A DNA stretch of 64,000 nucleotides from Rhodobacterales bacterium (GTDB lineage Bacteria > Pseudomonadota > Alphaproteobacteria > Rhodobacterales > Rhodobacteraceae), in NCBI GenBank assembly GCA_026400355.1, contig JAPLPE010000013.1, positions 310,001 through 374,000 on the forward strand, written 5' to 3'. The notes below the pieces were generated by a model that was not told the origin of the DNA, made no database searches, and saw nothing but the letters and a program-made list of their open reading frames with translations. Shown here one piece after another: positions 1-11,429 of the stretch. The position numbers were made by a program, and so were the translations under genes. Each line of letters opens with the position of its first letter. The first letter of the stretch is position 1.

Positions 1-37
1 CGCGGACGGTAGCCCCCAAATTCGGGACTGCGGGATC

Positions 38-619
38 ATGCTGCTTCTGATCGATAACTATGACAGCTTCACCTATAACCTTGTCCACTATCTGGGCGAG
101 TTGGGGGCCGATGTGGTCGTCCGCCGCAACGACGCGTTGAATGTGCAGGAGGCGATGGCGCTGCGGCCTGCCGGGATCGTTCTGTCGCCCGGCCCCTGTG
201 ATCCGGCGCAGGCCGGTATCTGTCTCGCGCTGACGGCAGCAGCGGCTGAGACCAGGACGCCACTTCTGGGCGTGTGTCTGGGCCATCAGACGATCGGCGA
301 GGCGTTTGGCGGGCATGTCGTGCGCTGCCATGAGATCGTGCATGGCAAGATGGGGCTGATGTATCACACGAATAATGGCCTGTTCGAGGGGCTGCCGTCG
401 CCCTTCAAGGCGACGCGCTATCATTCGTTGATTGTGGACCGGGCGACACTGCCCGCAAGCCTTGAAATCACGGCAGAGCTTGAGGATGGCACGATCATGG
501 GGCTCCAGCACCGGACGCTGCCGATCCATGGTGTGCAGTTCCATCCCGAAAGCATCGCGTCGGAACATGGGCACAAGCTGCTCGATAATTTTCTGAAGAT
601 CGTTCCGGTTGCGGCATGA
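38..619 (+). CDS. trpG: Anthranilate synthase component II (glutamine amidotransferase)
   Basis: This is a class I glutamine amidotransferase of 193 aa, the usual length. It releases ammonia from glutamine for anthranilate synthase (TrpE), the first step of tryptophan synthesis. Residues 1-12 give the typical [12 protein letters not shown] start. The oxyanion strand SPGP is at 50-53, the nucleophile Cys80 lies in GVCLGHQ, and His169/Glu171 in FHPES complete the triad. Its stop overlaps the trpD start by 4 bases (ATGA), so the two are likely translationally coupled. The family also serves p-aminobenzoate synthesis (PabA), but the adjacent trpD and trpC favour TrpG. The partner trpE must lie left of the window. 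Confidence 0.95.
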   Translation: MLLLIDNYDSFTYNLVHYLGELGADVVVRRNDALNVQEAMALRPAGIVLSPGPCDPAQAGICLALTAAAAETRTPLLGVCLGHQTIGEAFGGHVVRCHEIVHGKMGLMYHTNNGLFEGLPSPFKATRYHSLIVDRATLPASLEITAELEDGTIMGLQHRTLPIHGVQFHPESIASEHGHKLLDNFLKIVPVAA

Positions 620-1632
620 GTGACGCGCTCAAATCTCTGATCCATGCCGCCGCCGAAGGGCCGCTGAACCGTGCGCAGGCCGAGCAGGCGTTCACCATCC
701 TGTTCGACGGCGATGCTACTCCCAGCCAGATCGGAGGGTTCCTGATGGCGCTGCGGACGCGGGGCGAGACGGTGCAGGAATACGCTGCCGCGGCGACGGT
801 CATGCGGTCCAGGTGCAACCCGGTGAAGGCGCCCGACGGGGCGATGGACATTGTGGGCACTGGGGGGGATGGCAAGGGGACGCTTAACATCTCGACCGCG
901 ACGGCCTTTGTCGTGGCGGGGGCCGGGGTTCCGGTGGCCAAGCACGGGAACCGCAACCTGTCGTCCAAGTCGGGTGCGGCGGATGTGTTGGGCCAGTTGG
1001 GGATCAACGTGATAGTGGGCCCCGAGGTGGTGGAGCGCGGCCTGCGCGAGGCGGGGATCGGGTTCATGATGGCGCCGATGCACCATCCGGCGACCAAGCA
1101 TGTGATGCCGACCCGGGCGGAACTAGGGACACGGACGATCTTCAACATCCTCGGGCCGTTGACCAATCCCGCGGGGGTGAAGCGGCAGTTGACCGGGGCG
1201 TTCTCGCGCATGCTGATCCGGCCGATGGCCGAGACTTTGGGCGAATTGGGTTCGGACCGGGCGTGGCTGGTACATGGCAGTGACGGGACGGATGAGTTGT
1301 CGATTGCCGGGGTGTCCTGGATCGCGGCGCTTGAGGATGGTGTGGTGACCGAGTTCGAGGTGCGGCCCGAGGATGCGGGCCTGCCGGTGCATTCTTTCAG
1401 CGCGATTCTGGGCGGCACGCCGGTCGAAAACGGGGTTGCCTTCCGTGCGCTGCTGGACGGTGTGCCGGGGGCCTACCGGGATGCCGTGCTTCTGAACGCG
1501 GCGGCGGCGCTGCTGGTGGCGGGCAAGGTCTCATCTCTGCCCGACGGGGCAGCGATGGCGCGGCAGAGCATCGACAACGGTGCGGCCAGGCGCGCCGTGG
1601 AAACGCTGGCCAGGGTCACGACGTCCACCTGA
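616..1632 (+). CDS. trpD: Anthranilate phosphoribosyltransferase
   Basis: The 338-aa protein transfers phosphoribose from PRPP to anthranilate. The PRPP-binding glycine loop GTGGDG is at residues 81-86 and the conserved KHGNR at 109-113. The alpha-helical N-terminal domain runs over about residues 1-70, followed by the alpha/beta domain. It overlaps trpG by 4 bases and precedes trpC by 44 bases, so it sits inside a trp operon. Nothing is unusual in length or motif content. Confidence 0.96.
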   Translation: MSDALKSLIHAAAEGPLNRAQAEQAFTILFDGDATPSQIGGFLMALRTRGETVQEYAAAATVMRSRCNPVKAPDGAMDIVGTGGDGKGTLNISTATAFVVAGAGVPVAKHGNRNLSSKSGAADVLGQLGINVIVGPEVVERGLREAGIGFMMAPMHHPATKHVMPTRAELGTRTIFNILGPLTNPAGVKRQLTGAFSRMLIRPMAETLGELGSDRAWLVHGSDGTDELSIAGVSWIAALEDGVVTEFEVRPEDAGLPVHSFSAILGGTPVENGVAFRALLDGVPGAYRDAVLLNAAAALLVAGKVSSLPDGAAMARQSIDNGAARRAVETLARVTTST

Positions 1633-1676
1633 CGCGTGGCTTTCCAAGCCCGACGCACACAGCTAGAACTGCGGCC

Positions 1677-2486
1677 ATGCATATCCTTGACCAGATCAGA
1701 GCCTACAAACTTGAAGAAATCGCGGCGCGCAAGGCGGCCGTTCCCCTGTCCGAGCTTGAGGCCCGTGCGGCTGAAGCACCACCGACGCGCGGCTTTGCCG
1801 AAAAGCTGAGTGATGCGACGCGGGAAGGTTATGGGCTGATCGCCGAGATCAAGAAGGCGAGCCCGTCCAAGGGGCTGATCCGTGCGGACTTTGATCCTCC
1901 TGCTTTGGCCCGCGCCTATGCCGAAGGGGGTGCAAGCTGTCTGTCCATCCTGACGGATAGACCGTCATTTCATGGGGCGGATGAATATCTGACGCAGGCG
2001 CGGGCGGCGGTTGATCTGCCGGTGCTGCGCAAGGATTTCATGTACGACACCTATCAGGTGACCGAGGCGCGGGCGCTGCATGCGGATTGTATCCTGATCA
2101 TCATGGCATCGGTCACGGACGCACAGGCCAATGAGCTTGAGGCGGCGGCGCGGGCCTACCGGATGGATGCGCTGATCGAGGTGCATGATCTGGACGAGCT
2201 GGAGCGGGCGAGCCTGCTCAAGTCGCCGCTGATCGGGATCAACAACCGCAATCTGCAGACGTTTGAGGTGACGCTGGATACCACGCGCAAGCTGGCGCGG
2301 CGGGTGCCGGCGGACCGGGTGATCATCTCTGAAAGCGGGCTGAACACGCCAGCGGATCTGGCGGATCTGGCGCGTTATGGGGCGCGGGCGTTCCTGATCG
2401 GGGAAAGCCTAATGCGGCAAGAGGATGTGGCGCAGGCGACGCGGTTGCTTTTGGCCAATCCGCTGTCGTCCGCCGGGGGCATGTAG
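1677..2486 (+). CDS. trpC: Indole-3-glycerol phosphate synthase
   Basis: This TIM-barrel enzyme of 269 aa closes the indole ring of CdRP in tryptophan synthesis. The signature [10 protein letters not shown] is at residues 57-66 and the catalytic lysine region LRKDF at 117-121. GINNRNL and ISESG phosphate-binding strands follow later. It is monofunctional, with no fused TrpF. The stop codon is immediately followed by the GTG start of moaC, so the trp genes appear to be co-transcribed with molybdopterin genes. Confidence 0.96.
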   Translation: MHILDQIRAYKLEEIAARKAAVPLSELEARAAEAPPTRGFAEKLSDATREGYGLIAEIKKASPSKGLIRADFDPPALARAYAEGGASCLSILTDRPSFHGADEYLTQARAAVDLPVLRKDFMYDTYQVTEARALHADCILIIMASVTDAQANELEAAARAYRMDALIEVHDLDELERASLLKSPLIGINNRNLQTFEVTLDTTRKLARRVPADRVIISESGLNTPADLADLARYGARAFLIGESLMRQEDVAQATRLLLANPLSSAGGM

Positions 2487-2957
2487 GTGCTGACGCATTT
2501 CGACAGCGAAGGCCGTGCGCATATGGTCGACGTGTCGGACAAGCCGGAAACGGCGCGACTTGCCGTGGCCGAGGGGTGTGTCGTGATGACGGCGGCAACG
2601 CTGGCGCTGGTGCGCGAAGGACGGGCCGAAAAGGGCGATGTGCTAGGCGTGGCGCGGATCGCGGGGATCATGGGAGCCAAGAGGACGGCGGACCTGATCC
2701 CGCTCTGCCATCCGTTGCCGGTGACCAAGGTGGCGCTCGACCTTGTCCCCGATGACGCGCTGCCCGGCGTGCGGATCACGGCTACGGTCAAGACGACGGG
2801 GCAGACCGGGGTCGAGATGGAGGCACTGACAGCGGTCAGTGTCGCGGCGCTGACGATCTATGACATGCTGAAGGCTGCCGAAAAGGGGATGCGGATCGAA
2901 GGCATCCGGCTGCGGCTGAAAGAGGGCGGCAAATCGGGCCGGTTCGAGGCAGAATGA
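2487..2957 (+). CDS. moaC: Cyclic pyranopterin monophosphate synthase
   Basis: MoaC (156 aa) turns the MoaA product into cyclic pyranopterin monophosphate for molybdenum cofactor synthesis. The start is GTG, placed directly after the trpC stop. Translation from there gives the standard N-terminus with AHMVDVSDK at 11-19. The KGDVL lysine is at 49, the LCHPLP motif at 73-78, and the catalytic DMLKA segment at 126-130. It overlaps moeA by 4 bases (ATGA). Confidence 0.95.
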   Translation: MLTHFDSEGRAHMVDVSDKPETARLAVAEGCVVMTAATLALVREGRAEKGDVLGVARIAGIMGAKRTADLIPLCHPLPVTKVALDLVPDDALPGVRITATVKTTGQTGVEMEALTAVSVAALTIYDMLKAAEKGMRIEGIRLRLKEGGKSGRFEAE

Positions 2958-4141
2958 TTTCGGTCGCTCAGGCGCTCGATCATCTGTTCGCGCTGGCGGT
3001 GCCTTTGGGTGTTGAAGAGGTGCCGCTGACCGAGGCGAACGGGCGGGTTCTGGCGCATCCGCTTCAGGCACGGCGGACGCAGCCGCCCTTTCCGGCCTCG
3101 GCCATGGATGGCTATGCCGTGCGGCATGGCGATGCGGCTTTGGGCGCGGTGCTGACCGTCGTAGGAGAGGCGGCGGCGGGGCGGCGGTTTGACGGGGTGG
3201 TAGGGCCAGGGCAGGCGGTGCGGATCTTTACCGGGGCGCCGGTGCCGGACGGGGCCGATCTTGTTGTCATTCAGGAGGATACACGGCGGGACGAGGCGCA
3301 GGTAACGGTGACGGACGCGCAGTCGGGACCGGGGGCCAATATCCGCAAGGCGGGCAGCGACTTTGCCGCCGGAGCCATGCTGGCAGGCCCGCGACGGCTG
3401 GGGCCGTCGGATATTGCGTTGCTGGCGGCCATGAACATCGCGCGGGTTCCGGTGGCGCGGCGTCCCGTGGTGGCGATCATTGCGACGGGGGATGAACTGG
3501 TCCAGCCGGGCGAGGAACCGGGGCAGGATCAGATCATTGCGTCCAACAGCTACGGGCTGCATGCGATGCTGCGCGATCTGGGCGCCCTGCCCCGTATTCT
3601 GCCTGTCGCGCGCGATAATCTCGCCTCGCTCGACTTCGTGCTGGGGTTGGCAAAGGATGCCGATCTGGTGCTGACGATTGGCGGGGCTTCGGTGGGCGAC
3701 CATGATCTGGTGGCCAAGGCGGCCGAGGCGCGGGGGATGTTGCCGTCGTTCTTCAAGGTCGCGATGCGGCCCGGCAAACCGTTGATGGCGGGGCGGATCG
3801 GGGGGGCGGCGCTGTTGGGGCTTCCGGGGAACCCGGTGTCGGCGATGGTGTGCGGGACGGTGTTCATGGCGCCGATGATCCGGGCGATGCTCGGCCTGCC
3901 GGCCGCCCCTGCCCCGCGTGAGGTCGTACGGCTGGCGGCCCCCCTGGCCGCCAATGGGCCGCGCGAACATTACCTGCGGGCACGGAGCGGGGCGGACGGC
4001 GTGCTGCCGTTCGGGCGGCAGGATAGTTCGCTGCTGACGGTGCTGGCTGATGCGGATTGCCTGATCGTACAGCCGCCGAACGACCCGGCCCGTGCCGCGG
4101 GGGAAGAAGTCGAAATCATCCGGTTGCAGAGTTTTCGTTGA
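2954..4141 (+). CDS. moeA: Molybdopterin molybdenumtransferase
   Basis: MoeA (395 aa) inserts molybdate into adenylylated molybdopterin. The signature SAMDGYAVR is near residues 49-57. The MoCF-domain motif TGDEL is at 178-182, and the GLPGNPVSA loop lies near 290-300, followed by the C-terminal beta-barrel domain. It is coupled to moaC by a 4-base overlap and is the last gene before the lexA promoter. Confidence 0.95.
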   Translation: MISVAQALDHLFALAVPLGVEEVPLTEANGRVLAHPLQARRTQPPFPASAMDGYAVRHGDAALGAVLTVVGEAAAGRRFDGVVGPGQAVRIFTGAPVPDGADLVVIQEDTRRDEAQVTVTDAQSGPGANIRKAGSDFAAGAMLAGPRRLGPSDIALLAAMNIARVPVARRPVVAIIATGDELVQPGEEPGQDQIIASNSYGLHAMLRDLGALPRILPVARDNLASLDFVLGLAKDADLVLTIGGASVGDHDLVAKAAEARGMLPSFFKVAMRPGKPLMAGRIGGAALLGLPGNPVSAMVCGTVFMAPMIRAMLGLPAAPAPREVVRLAAPLAANGPREHYLRARSGADGVLPFGRQDSSLLTVLADADCLIVQPPNDPARAAGEEVEIIRLQSFR

Positions 4142-4151
4142 CACAAAACGG

Positions 4152-4166
4152 GAACATGCGTAGAAC
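4152..4166. promoter_or_regulatory. LexA operator (SOS box) upstream of lexA
   Basis: The spacer between moeA and lexA contains an exact direct repeat GAAC-N7-GAAC. This is the alphaproteobacterial LexA site (GTTC-N7-GTTC on the other strand), which differs from the palindromic enterobacterial box. It ends 44 bases before the lexA ATG, as expected for autoregulation. Confidence 0.85.
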
Positions 4167-4210
4167 ATAGGCAAAACGCTTCTGTGCCACGCTGCTGAAA
4201 AGGGCCTCGC

Positions 4211-4909
4211 ATGCTGACCAAGAAACAGCTCGACCTTCTGGAATTCATCAACACAAGGGTGCAGCGCGATGGCGTGCCCCCGTCGTTTGACGAGATGAAG
4301 GAGGCGCTTGATCTGCGTTCGAAATCGGGGATTCATCGGCTGATCACGGCGCTGGAGGAACGCGGGTTCATCCGCCGTCTTGCGCATCGGGCGCGGGCGC
4401 TGGAAATCGTGAAGCTGCCAGATGCGATGATGAACAAGCCCGCCAAACCGGCGTTCGAGCCGCGGGTGATCACGGGCGACAAACCCGCCAGCCAGTTGCG
4501 CCGGGCGATGCCGATTGAAACGGTGGGGGCGATTGAACTACCTTTGATGGGCCGGATCGCTGCCGGCGTGCCGATCGCGGCGATTTCCGAAGTGGCCCAC
4601 AATGTTGCCGTGCCGCAATCAATGCTGGGGAGCGGAGAGCATTACGCGCTCGAGGTGCGGGGGGACTCGATGATCGACGTTGGGATTAACGACGGGGATA
4701 TCGTCGTGATCCGCGAAACCTCGGCTGCCGACAATGGCGATATCGTTGTAGCGCTGGTCGAGGATCAGGAAGCCACGCTGAAGCGGTTCCGCCGTCAGGG
4801 CGGAATGATCGCGCTGGAGGCTGCGAACCCGGCCTATGAAACCCGCATCTACCATGACCATCAGGTCAAGGTGCAGGGGCGGCTGGTCGGGCTGATCCGG
4901 ACTTATTGA
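4211..4909 (+). CDS. lexA: LexA repressor, SOS regulator
   Basis: LexA (232 aa) is a DNA-damage-responsive repressor that cleaves itself when RecA is activated. The N-terminal winged helix-turn-helix spans about 1-65, with the recognition helix around SKSGIHRLI (38-46). The cleavage bond Ala118-Gly119 lies in RIAAGVP. The catalytic Ser153 is in GDSMID and Lys191 in ATLKRF, so the protein should be self-cleavable. The linker between domains is long, as is common in alphaproteobacteria. Its last 7 bases overlap the stop end of the convergent comEC. Confidence 0.96.
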   Translation: MLTKKQLDLLEFINTRVQRDGVPPSFDEMKEALDLRSKSGIHRLITALEERGFIRRLAHRARALEIVKLPDAMMNKPAKPAFEPRVITGDKPASQLRRAMPIETVGAIELPLMGRIAAGVPIAAISEVAHNVAVPQSMLGSGEHYALEVRGDSMIDVGINDGDIVVIRETSAADNGDIVVALVEDQEATLKRFRRQGGMIALEAANPAYETRIYHDHQVKVQGRLVGLIRTY

Positions 4910-6981
4910 GCTTCGACTTGGGCAGTCTCGGGGACTGACCGGCGCTGCGCAGCGAGGGACCAGAGGCGTTGGCCGGTGAGTTCCGCTGAAGTGGTGATCG
5001 TGAGGCCCTTCTCGGTTATGCGGCCTGCCAGTGCACCTGTGTTGCGAAGGCGGGTGATGTCGTAGACCTCACAGGGGCGCAAGCCTTCTGCTTCTACATT
5101 GGTGATGAGGATATCGGCACCGTTGCAGCCATCGAGGGCGGCAAGGGCCGTGTTGCCTGTGACATGGAGCAGGGTCGCGCCGTTCAATGAAATGAGCGTA
5201 GTGCGGGCGATGGTGTCCAGACCGGGGCGCATAGCGGCGTCTTCCTGCAGAGTTATCTCTCCGTCGTTTTCCAGCCAGCTTTCGGCGGCAAAGCCGTCGC
5301 CCTGTGGTTTGGACAGGGTGCGGCCTGCGTCGGTCATCAGGCCGATGAGACCGCCGGTTTCGGAGATGAGGACCGTGGGGCGGGTGGCGGTCGTCCAGAG
5401 CGCAAGCGCGACCATGGGAAGAGCCAGTCCGGCGAAACGCGTCCTGCCCTGGACAAGGATGATCCAGAGGCCGCCAAGGGTGATCAGCGGCAGGACCGCA
5501 TCTGGTGGCACGGTGACGGCAGATACGGCGCCAGGCCAGGTGGCAACTTCGGCCGCCACGGCGAGAATCCAGCGAGAGCCGTAGTCGATCATCCAGACGC
5601 CCGGCTGGTCGAGACCGAGCGGCCCGGTGACGGCCAGGATTGCAGCACCCGGCATAACGAGAAGGCCCATGGCGGGAACGGCAAGGAGATTGGCGATCAG
5701 GCCAAAATGGGCGACACGGTTGAAATGGGCGGCGGCGTACGGAGCGGTGGCTGCACCTGCGACGAGGGACGAAAACACGAGGAGTGCGACGGGCATGAAC
5801 CAGCGGATGACACCTTCGGGGCGCGGCAGGTTGCGCAGGTTCTGGAAGGCAGCGATCATTGCGACAGAGGCGGCAAAGGACATCTGAAAGCCGGGGTTGA
5901 TGGCGCTTTCGGGCCTAGTCACCAGAATGATGAGGGCGGCGATGGCGACTGAGCGGAGTGTCAGGGCCTGCCGGTCAAGCAGGATTGCCACTAGCATTAC
6001 GGCAACCATGACAAAGGCGCGTTCGGTGGCCATGTCCCGGCCCGCGAGGATCAGGTACAAGGCCGCGACCGGGAGGGCCACGGCGGCGGCGGCCTTCTTG
6101 GCCGATACGCGAAGGGCCAACGGGGGGATCAGGGCTACGCCGTAGCGGATGAAGCCGAAGACGAATGCCACCAGCATCGCCATGTGTGTGCCCGAGATCG
6201 AGACGAGGTGGTAGAGGTTGGAATCGCGCATCGCCTGATTGGTGGCCTCGGACATGCCGGAGCGGTCACCGGTCATGACGGCGGCGGCAAAGCCCCCGGC
6301 CTCTCCATTGATGCGGTCCTGCACAGCGGCAGAGAGGGTCATGCGGAGGCGGTTGACCCAGAGGCCGTCTTCGGGCGGGATCAGAGTGAGGACGGGGCCG
6401 TCGGTGTAGCCCACGGCGCCGAGGCGCTGAAACCATGCCATCCGGCGGAAGTCGAAATCACCGGGCTCCATCGGGCCGTTGGGGGGAGAAAGGTGGGCCG
6501 TCAGGATGACGACCGCGCCAGGGCCGTCGGGGAGCCAGCGTTGGTCACCATAGAGCGAGACGCGGACGCGGGCCGGGGTCCGGGCGGGCGGGACCCTGTC
6601 GAGGACAAGGCGGTCGAGCGTAATGCGGGGCACGTCGCGGCTGGAGCGGTCGATTTCGACGATCCGGCCTTCGACGGGGCCGTAGTAGCGGAAGCCGAGA
6701 ACCGGTTCGGCGACAACGTGGCTGCGGATTCCGGCGAGGATGACGCCGAAAGCGATAAGCGCGATGCCCAGTGCCAGCGGGCCGTAGGCGGGGCCGAAGG
6801 GGCGAATGGCGAGGAGGCTAAGGGCGGCGAGCAGGACGAGGCCTATATAGTGTAACGGCCCCGGGTCGAAGCGGAGGGCGAAGTAGAGAGTGATGCCCGT
6901 CCCAAGGCAAACGGCGACCCAGGGGAAGAGATGGCCCCGCTGGCGGAGCAAGGAAGCCTCCAAGACGAGAAGCGGGCGCAC
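4903..6981 (-). CDS. comEC: ComEC/Rec2 family competence protein
   Basis: This 692-aa polytopic inner-membrane protein is related to ComEC/Rec2, which passes single-stranded DNA across the membrane during transformation. The N-terminal DUF4131-like part has several membrane spans. The Competence domain begins near [16 protein letters not shown] and continues through about eight more spans. I see no HxHxDH metallo-beta-lactamase motif at the C-terminus, so the nuclease-like domain of longer homologues is absent or much diverged. In Rhodobacteraceae ComEC is also needed for uptake of DNA from gene transfer agents, which is relevant to the lysis genes near 14-15 kb. It overlaps lexA tail to tail by 7 bases. 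Confidence 0.9.
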   Translation of the reverse strand: MRPLLVLEASLLRQRGHLFPWVAVCLGTGITLYFALRFDPGPLHYIGLVLLAALSLLAIRPFGPAYGPLALGIALIAFGVILAGIRSHVVAEPVLGFRYYGPVEGRIVEIDRSSRDVPRITLDRLVLDRVPPARTPARVRVSLYGDQRWLPDGPGAVVILTAHLSPPNGPMEPGDFDFRRMAWFQRLGAVGYTDGPVLTLIPPEDGLWVNRLRMTLSAAVQDRINGEAGGFAAAVMTGDRSGMSEATNQAMRDSNLYHLVSISGTHMAMLVAFVFGFIRYGVALIPPLALRVSAKKAAAAVALPVAALYLILAGRDMATERAFVMVAVMLVAILLDRQALTLRSVAIAALIILVTRPESAINPGFQMSFAASVAMIAAFQNLRNLPRPEGVIRWFMPVALLVFSSLVAGAATAPYAAAHFNRVAHFGLIANLLAVPAMGLLVMPGAAILAVTGPLGLDQPGVWMIDYGSRWILAVAAEVATWPGAVSAVTVPPDAVLPLITLGGLWIILVQGRTRFAGLALPMVALALWTTATRPTVLISETGGLIGLMTDAGRTLSKPQGDGFAAESWLENDGEITLQEDAAMRPGLDTIARTTLISLNGATLLHVTGNTALAALDGCNGADILITNVEAEGLRPCEVYDITRLRNTGALAGRITEKGLTITTSAELTGQRLWSLAAQRRSVPETAQVEAQ

Positions 6982-7056
6982 TTGTTCTTGGACCCCGACC
7001 TGAGTATCCCCGCCGTAACCCTAGGCTTGCCTTGGTGAATGAAAGGTTAAACCGCC

Positions 7057-8466
7057 ATGTCCGCTGACTCTGCGCCCGTCGTCACCCGCTTTGCGCCCTC
7101 GCCCACCGGGGCGCTGCATATCGGGGGGGCCCGTACCGCCCTGTTCAACTGGCTTTTCGCAAGAGGCCGGGGCGGCAAGTTCCTGTTGCGGATCGAGGAT
7201 ACGGACCGGAACCGGTCCACGCCGGAGAATCGGCAGGCGATTCTGGACGGGTTAACCTGGCTTGGGCTCGACTGGGACGGGGAGCCGATCAGCCAGTTCG
7301 AGCGTGCGTCGCGACATGCCGAGGTGGCGCGGGAGATGCTGGCCAAAGGGCGGGCCTACAAGTGTTTCTCGTCTCAGGAAGAGATCGAGGCTTTCCGCGA
7401 GGCGGCGCGTGCGGCCGGGACGTCCACCATGTTCCGGTCGCCCTGGCGCGATGTGCCCGAAGCAAACCTGCCCGATGGCCCCTATGTGATCCGCATCAAG
7501 GCCCCGCACGAGGGCGCGACGACGATCCATGATATGGTGCAAGGCGATGTGACCATCGGGAACGAGCAGATGGATGACATGGTGTTGCTCCGGTCGGACG
7601 GCACGCCGGTCTATATGCTGGCCGTGGTGGTGGATGATCACGACATGGGGGTGACCCATGTCATCCGAGGGGATGACCACCTGACAAACGCCTTTCGGCA
7701 GAAGATGATCTACGACGCGATGGACTGGGATGTGCCGGTCATGGCGCATGTGCCGTTGATCTTTGGCCCGGACGGGAAGAAGCTGTCCAAGCGGCATGGC
7801 GCGACGGGGGCGGCAGAGTATCAGGCGCTGGGCTATCCGGCGGCGGGGATGAGGAACTATCTGACGCGGTTGGGCTGGAGCAAAGGTGACGTGGAATACT
7901 TCACCGATGCCGAGGCGCGGGCGCTGTTCGATCTGGAAGGAATCGGGCGGTCACCGGCGCGGTTTGACACCAAGAAGCTTGAGAATTTGTCCGGACAGCA
8001 TATCGCGGCGGCCGATGATGCTGCACTGCTGCACGAAATTGAGGCGTTTCTGGAAGTCAATGGCAAGACGGACCTGTCAGAGGCCCAGAGGGACGGGCTG
8101 AAACGGGCGATGTACTGCCTCAAGGAACGTGCGAAGACCCTGCCGGAGCTAATTGAAAAAGCGCACTTTGTGCTGGCTTCGCGACCTCTGGTTGCGGATG
8201 ATGTGGCAGCGCAGCATTTCGACTCTGTATCCCGTGGTATACTGTCTGAATTGACGCCGCAGCTGCAAACTGCTACGTGGAATCGTGACAGTCTGGAAGC
8301 GGAGGTTGCGTCTGTAGCCGAGTCTCGTGGTCTCAAACTTGGTAAATTGGCAGGCCCGCTTCGGGCGGCGCTCGCCGGTCGCAATGTCTCTCCCAGCGTT
8401 TTCGACATGATGCTGGTCCTTGGACGGGACGAGACGATCGCCCGCCTTTCGGATGCAGCTGCCTGA
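7057..8466 (+). CDS. gltX: Glutamate--tRNA ligase
   Basis: This class Ic aminoacyl-tRNA synthetase of 469 aa has the HIGH-type motif [10 protein letters not shown] at 21-30. The KMSKS-type motif KKLSKRHG lies near 241-248. The C-terminal anticodon-binding helical domain follows. Many alphaproteobacteria carry two gltX copies, one of which charges tRNA-Gln for later amidation; which type this is cannot be decided by eye. It is divergent from comEC and 96 bases upstream of gltA. Confidence 0.94.
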   Translation: MSADSAPVVTRFAPSPTGALHIGGARTALFNWLFARGRGGKFLLRIEDTDRNRSTPENRQAILDGLTWLGLDWDGEPISQFERASRHAEVAREMLAKGRAYKCFSSQEEIEAFREAARAAGTSTMFRSPWRDVPEANLPDGPYVIRIKAPHEGATTIHDMVQGDVTIGNEQMDDMVLLRSDGTPVYMLAVVVDDHDMGVTHVIRGDDHLTNAFRQKMIYDAMDWDVPVMAHVPLIFGPDGKKLSKRHGATGAAEYQALGYPAAGMRNYLTRLGWSKGDVEYFTDAEARALFDLEGIGRSPARFDTKKLENLSGQHIAAADDAALLHEIEAFLEVNGKTDLSEAQRDGLKRAMYCLKERAKTLPELIEKAHFVLASRPLVADDVAAQHFDSVSRGILSELTPQLQTATWNRDSLEAEVASVAESRGLKLGKLAGPLRAALAGRNVSPSVFDMMLVLGRDETIARLSDAAA

Positions 8467-8562
8467 AATCTGTTCGTCATCATTGTGCATTAGGCAGATG
8501 AGATCGAATGTCAGCCACGCGACGGATCGCTCCGCCTGCGGACCAAGAAAAGGAACGATGCC

Positions 8563-9855
8563 ATGGCCGAGACGAAGAACGCGACGCTGACGATTGAGGG
8601 CAAGATGATCGACCTGCCGATCCTGAGCCCGACGAACGGGCCGGATGTGGTCGATATCCGCAAGCTTTACGCGCAGGCGAATGTGTTCACCTACGATCCG
8701 GGCTTTACCTCGACTGCGGCCTGCGATTCGACCATTACCTTCATCGACGGTGACGAGGGCATCCTGTTGCACCGGGGTTATCCGATCGACCAGCTCGCGG
8801 CACAGTCGCATTATCTCGAAGTCTGCTACCTGCTGCTTTACGGGGCTCTGCCGTCCAAGGATGAACTGGCCGGGTTCACCAAGATCATCTCGCGTCACAC
8901 GATGATCCACGAACAGATGCACTATTTCTTTCGAGGGTTCCGGCGGGACAGCCACCCGATGGCGACGATGGTGGGTGTCGTCGGCGCGATGAGCGCATTC
9001 TACCATGACTCGACCGATGTGAACGATCCGCACCAGCGCGAGATCGCGTCGCACCGGCTGATCGCCAAGATGCCGACGATCGCGGCCATGGCCTACAAGT
9101 ACTCGATCGGGCAGCCGTTCATGTATCCCCGGAACGATCTGAGCTATGCAGCGAATTTCCTGCATATGTGCTTTGCCGTTCCTGCCGAGACCTATCATGT
9201 GGACCCGATCCTGGCCAAAGCGATGGACCGGATCTTTACCCTGCATGCCGATCACGAACAAAACGCTTCGACATCGACCGTGCGGCTGGCATCATCCTCG
9301 GGCGCGAACCCGTTTGCCTGTATCGCGGCCGGGATCGCCTGTCTGTGGGGGCCCGCGCATGGCGGCGCTAACCAGGCCGCGCTTGAACAGTTGCGCGAGA
9401 TCGGGACGGTGGACCGCATCCCCGAGTTCATCAAGATGGCCAAGGACAAGACGACGGGCGTGCGCCTGATGGGCTTTGGCCACCGGGTCTACAAGAACTT
9501 TGACCCGCGGGCCAAGGTGATGAAGGAAAGTGCGGACGAGGTGCTGGAGTTGCTGGGGGTTCACAACAACCCGACGCTGCAGGTGGCGAAAGAGCTGGAG
9601 CGGATCGCACTTGAGGACGAATACTTTGTCTCCAAGAAGTTATATCCGAACGTCGATTTCTATTCGGGGATCATTCTGGACGCGATGGGGTTCCCGACGT
9701 CGATGTTCACGCCGATCTTTGCGCTGGCGCGGACGGTGGGCTGGATTTCGCAGTGGAAGGAGCAGTTGTCCGATCCGCAACTCAAGATCGGGCGGCCCCG
9801 GCAGTTGTATCTGGGCGAATCGATGCGGGACTATGTGCCGATCGACCAGCGCTGA
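8563..9855 (+). CDS. gltA: Citrate synthase
   Basis: This hexameric-type citrate synthase of 430 aa condenses acetyl-CoA and oxaloacetate at the entry to the TCA cycle. The catalytic residues are in GPAHGGANQ (His near 266), [15 protein letters not shown] (His near 306) and VDFYSG (Asp near 362). The N-terminal extension with TFIDGDEG is typical of the Gram-negative NADH-sensitive form. AAAGGA precedes the ATG as ribosome binding site. A strong hairpin follows the stop. Confidence 0.95.
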   Translation: MAETKNATLTIEGKMIDLPILSPTNGPDVVDIRKLYAQANVFTYDPGFTSTAACDSTITFIDGDEGILLHRGYPIDQLAAQSHYLEVCYLLLYGALPSKDELAGFTKIISRHTMIHEQMHYFFRGFRRDSHPMATMVGVVGAMSAFYHDSTDVNDPHQREIASHRLIAKMPTIAAMAYKYSIGQPFMYPRNDLSYAANFLHMCFAVPAETYHVDPILAKAMDRIFTLHADHEQNASTSTVRLASSSGANPFACIAAGIACLWGPAHGGANQAALEQLREIGTVDRIPEFIKMAKDKTTGVRLMGFGHRVYKNFDPRAKVMKESADEVLELLGVHNNPTLQVAKELERIALEDEYFVSKKLYPNVDFYSGIILDAMGFPTSMFTPIFALARTVGWISQWKEQLSDPQLKIGRPRQLYLGESMRDYVPIDQR

Positions 9856-9879
9856 GACTGTTGACTGCGAAACCCTTGA

Positions 9880-9906
9880 GGGGGCCCTGCGGCCCCCCTT
9901 GCTTTT
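9880..9906 (+). terminator. Rho-independent terminator of gltA
   Basis: GGGGGCC (9880-9886) pairs with GGCCCCC (9891-9897) across a CTGC loop. It is followed by a T-rich tract (CTTGCTTTT). It lies 25 bases after the gltA stop. Confidence 0.75.
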
Positions 9907-10084
9907 GGTGGGTTCTGTTGTATTTGGCAGTCACGGTCCGCAGTTCACCGAGGCGTCGCCGGTCATCTGACCACGCTAAACCTGTCTAGATGTTTCGGCT
10001 GCACCGCTGTTTCGCGTGCCAACCGACAAGGGCGACCATCGGACCCCAAGAAGGGCGGGCACGGACTGCGAAAGGATGCAGACC

Positions 10085-10606
10085 ATGCGCGAGGAGAACT
10101 CGCTTTACATTGCCGATCTGTCGGAATTTGCCCGCAATCTGCGTCGTGATCTGACCGAGGCAGAAAACCCACCAAGCCATCTGGCCCTGATGGGGCTGAT
10201 CGCCAAGGCGGCTGGATACCGGAATTACCAGCATCTGAAGGCCGAGGCGCCTGCGCCCGTGCCGGAGACAAGCCGGGGGTTGGAACGTGCTTTGCGGGCG
10301 TTCGATCAGGCCGGGCGGATGCAGCATTGGCCGGGCGCGACCGCAGTGCAGGGGATGTGCCTGTGGGTGTTCTGGGACCGCCTGCCGCCGCGCGAGGATG
10401 TGAGCGAGGCGGCGGTGAATGCAGTGCTGAAGTCCGGTAGCACGTTTGGTGACTATGTGCTGTTGCGCCGGTCGCTGATCGATCACCGGCTTGTCAAGCG
10501 GGAAGTGGATGGCAGCGCCTATCGCCGGATCGAGCAGGCGCCCCCGCCCGAGGCGCGGACATTGATCCGGGCAGTGCGGGAGCGGGCGGTTCAGCGGCCC
10601 CGGTAG
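10085..10606 (+). CDS. DUF2087 domain-containing protein
   Basis: This protein of about 173 aa has a short N-terminal helical part and a C-terminal DUF2087 domain (from LERALRAFDQAGRM to the end, with VLRRSLIDHRLVKRE). That domain is found in small putative transcriptional regulators. The ATG at 10085 is preferred because AAGGA lies about 9 bases upstream; an ATG at 10076 and a GTG at 10016 are in frame but less well placed. It ends 16 bases inside the convergent hydratase gene. I infer a nucleic-acid-binding role from the family only. Confidence 0.75.
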   Translation: MREENSLYIADLSEFARNLRRDLTEAENPPSHLALMGLIAKAAGYRNYQHLKAEAPAPVPETSRGLERALRAFDQAGRMQHWPGATAVQGMCLWVFWDRLPPREDVSEAAVNAVLKSGSTFGDYVLLRRSLIDHRLVKREVDGSAYRRIEQAPPPEARTLIRAVRERAVQRPR

Positions 10607-11361
10607 ACGGGGCTGCGCTTTTCAAGGAAGGCGGTGACACCTTCCTTGAAGTCGTCTGTCTTCCCGCATTCGGCCTGAAGCCGCGCCTCGAGCACGAGTT
10701 GGGTATCGAGTGCGTTGGCGGAGCTGGCCTGAAGGGCTCGTTTCACGTTGCGGTAGGCAACGGCGGGGCCGTTGGCGATCGCCCGGGCACGGGCCTGCCA
10801 ATGGGCGGCAAAGGCGTGTGCCGGGACAGCTTCCCAGATCATGCCCCAGTCGGCGGCCTGCCGGGCGGTGATCTTGTCGGCAAATAGCATCGCGCCCATC
10901 GCCCGGGCCGTGCCGATCTGGCGCGGCAGGGTCCATGTGCCGCCGGCGTCCGGGATCAGGCCGATACGGGTGAAGGCTTGCACGAAGGCGGCGTCTTCGG
11001 AAGCGATGACCACATCGCAGGCGAGAGCAAGGTTGGCCCCTGCCCCGGCGGCGATGCCGTTGACGGCGGCGATGACGGGCATGGGCGCGTCTACGATGGC
11101 GCGGAGGAGAGGCACGTATTCTTCGTTCAGGGTCGCCTCGAGGTCGATGTCGGCGGCGCTGCCCCCGTCAGCAAGGTCCTGCCCAGCGCAGAAGCCGCGC
11201 CCTGCACCGGTGATGACGATGACGCGGGCGGTGCTGGCGCGGATGGCGGCGGTGAGTTCGGCCCGGAGCGCACGGTTCAGCGCGTTCATAACGGCGGGAC
11301 GGTTGAGGGTGAGGACCGTGACGCCGTCGTCTTCGGTCAGGGTGATGGCTTCATGGATCAT
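10591..11361 (-). CDS. Enoyl-CoA hydratase/isomerase family protein, PaaG-like
   Basis: This crotonase-fold protein of 256 aa has the oxyanion-hole motif GRGFCAGQDL near residues 55-64 and a second one at AAGAGANLALACD. The segment GLIPDAGGTWTLPR carries an Asp where PaaG-type isomerases have their catalytic Asp. That points to 2-(1,2-epoxy-1,2-dihydrophenyl)acetyl-CoA isomerase or a related enoyl-CoA hydratase. No other phenylacetate genes are nearby, so the substrate is uncertain. It lies downstream of ccmH on the same strand, 68 bases away. Confidence 0.85.
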   Translation of the reverse strand: MIHEAITLTEDDGVTVLTLNRPAVMNALNRALRAELTAAIRASTARVIVITGAGRGFCAGQDLADGGSAADIDLEATLNEEYVPLLRAIVDAPMPVIAAVNGIAAGAGANLALACDVVIASEDAAFVQAFTRIGLIPDAGGTWTLPRQIGTARAMGAMLFADKITARQAADWGMIWEAVPAHAFAAHWQARARAIANGPAVAYRNVKRALQASSANALDTQLVLEARLQAECGKTDDFKEGVTAFLEKRSPVYRGR

Positions 11362-11429
11362 GGCTGTCCCACGTGTTGGTTTGGCGGGATGCTAGACGGA
11401 CGGGCGGCGTGGGAAAGCGGAACCCGGCG

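Noticed and set aside
2858-4387. A 509-codon minus-strand frame across moeA and lexA
   Set aside because: It is rich in Arg/Pro/His and opposite two certain genes, so it is a composition artefact.
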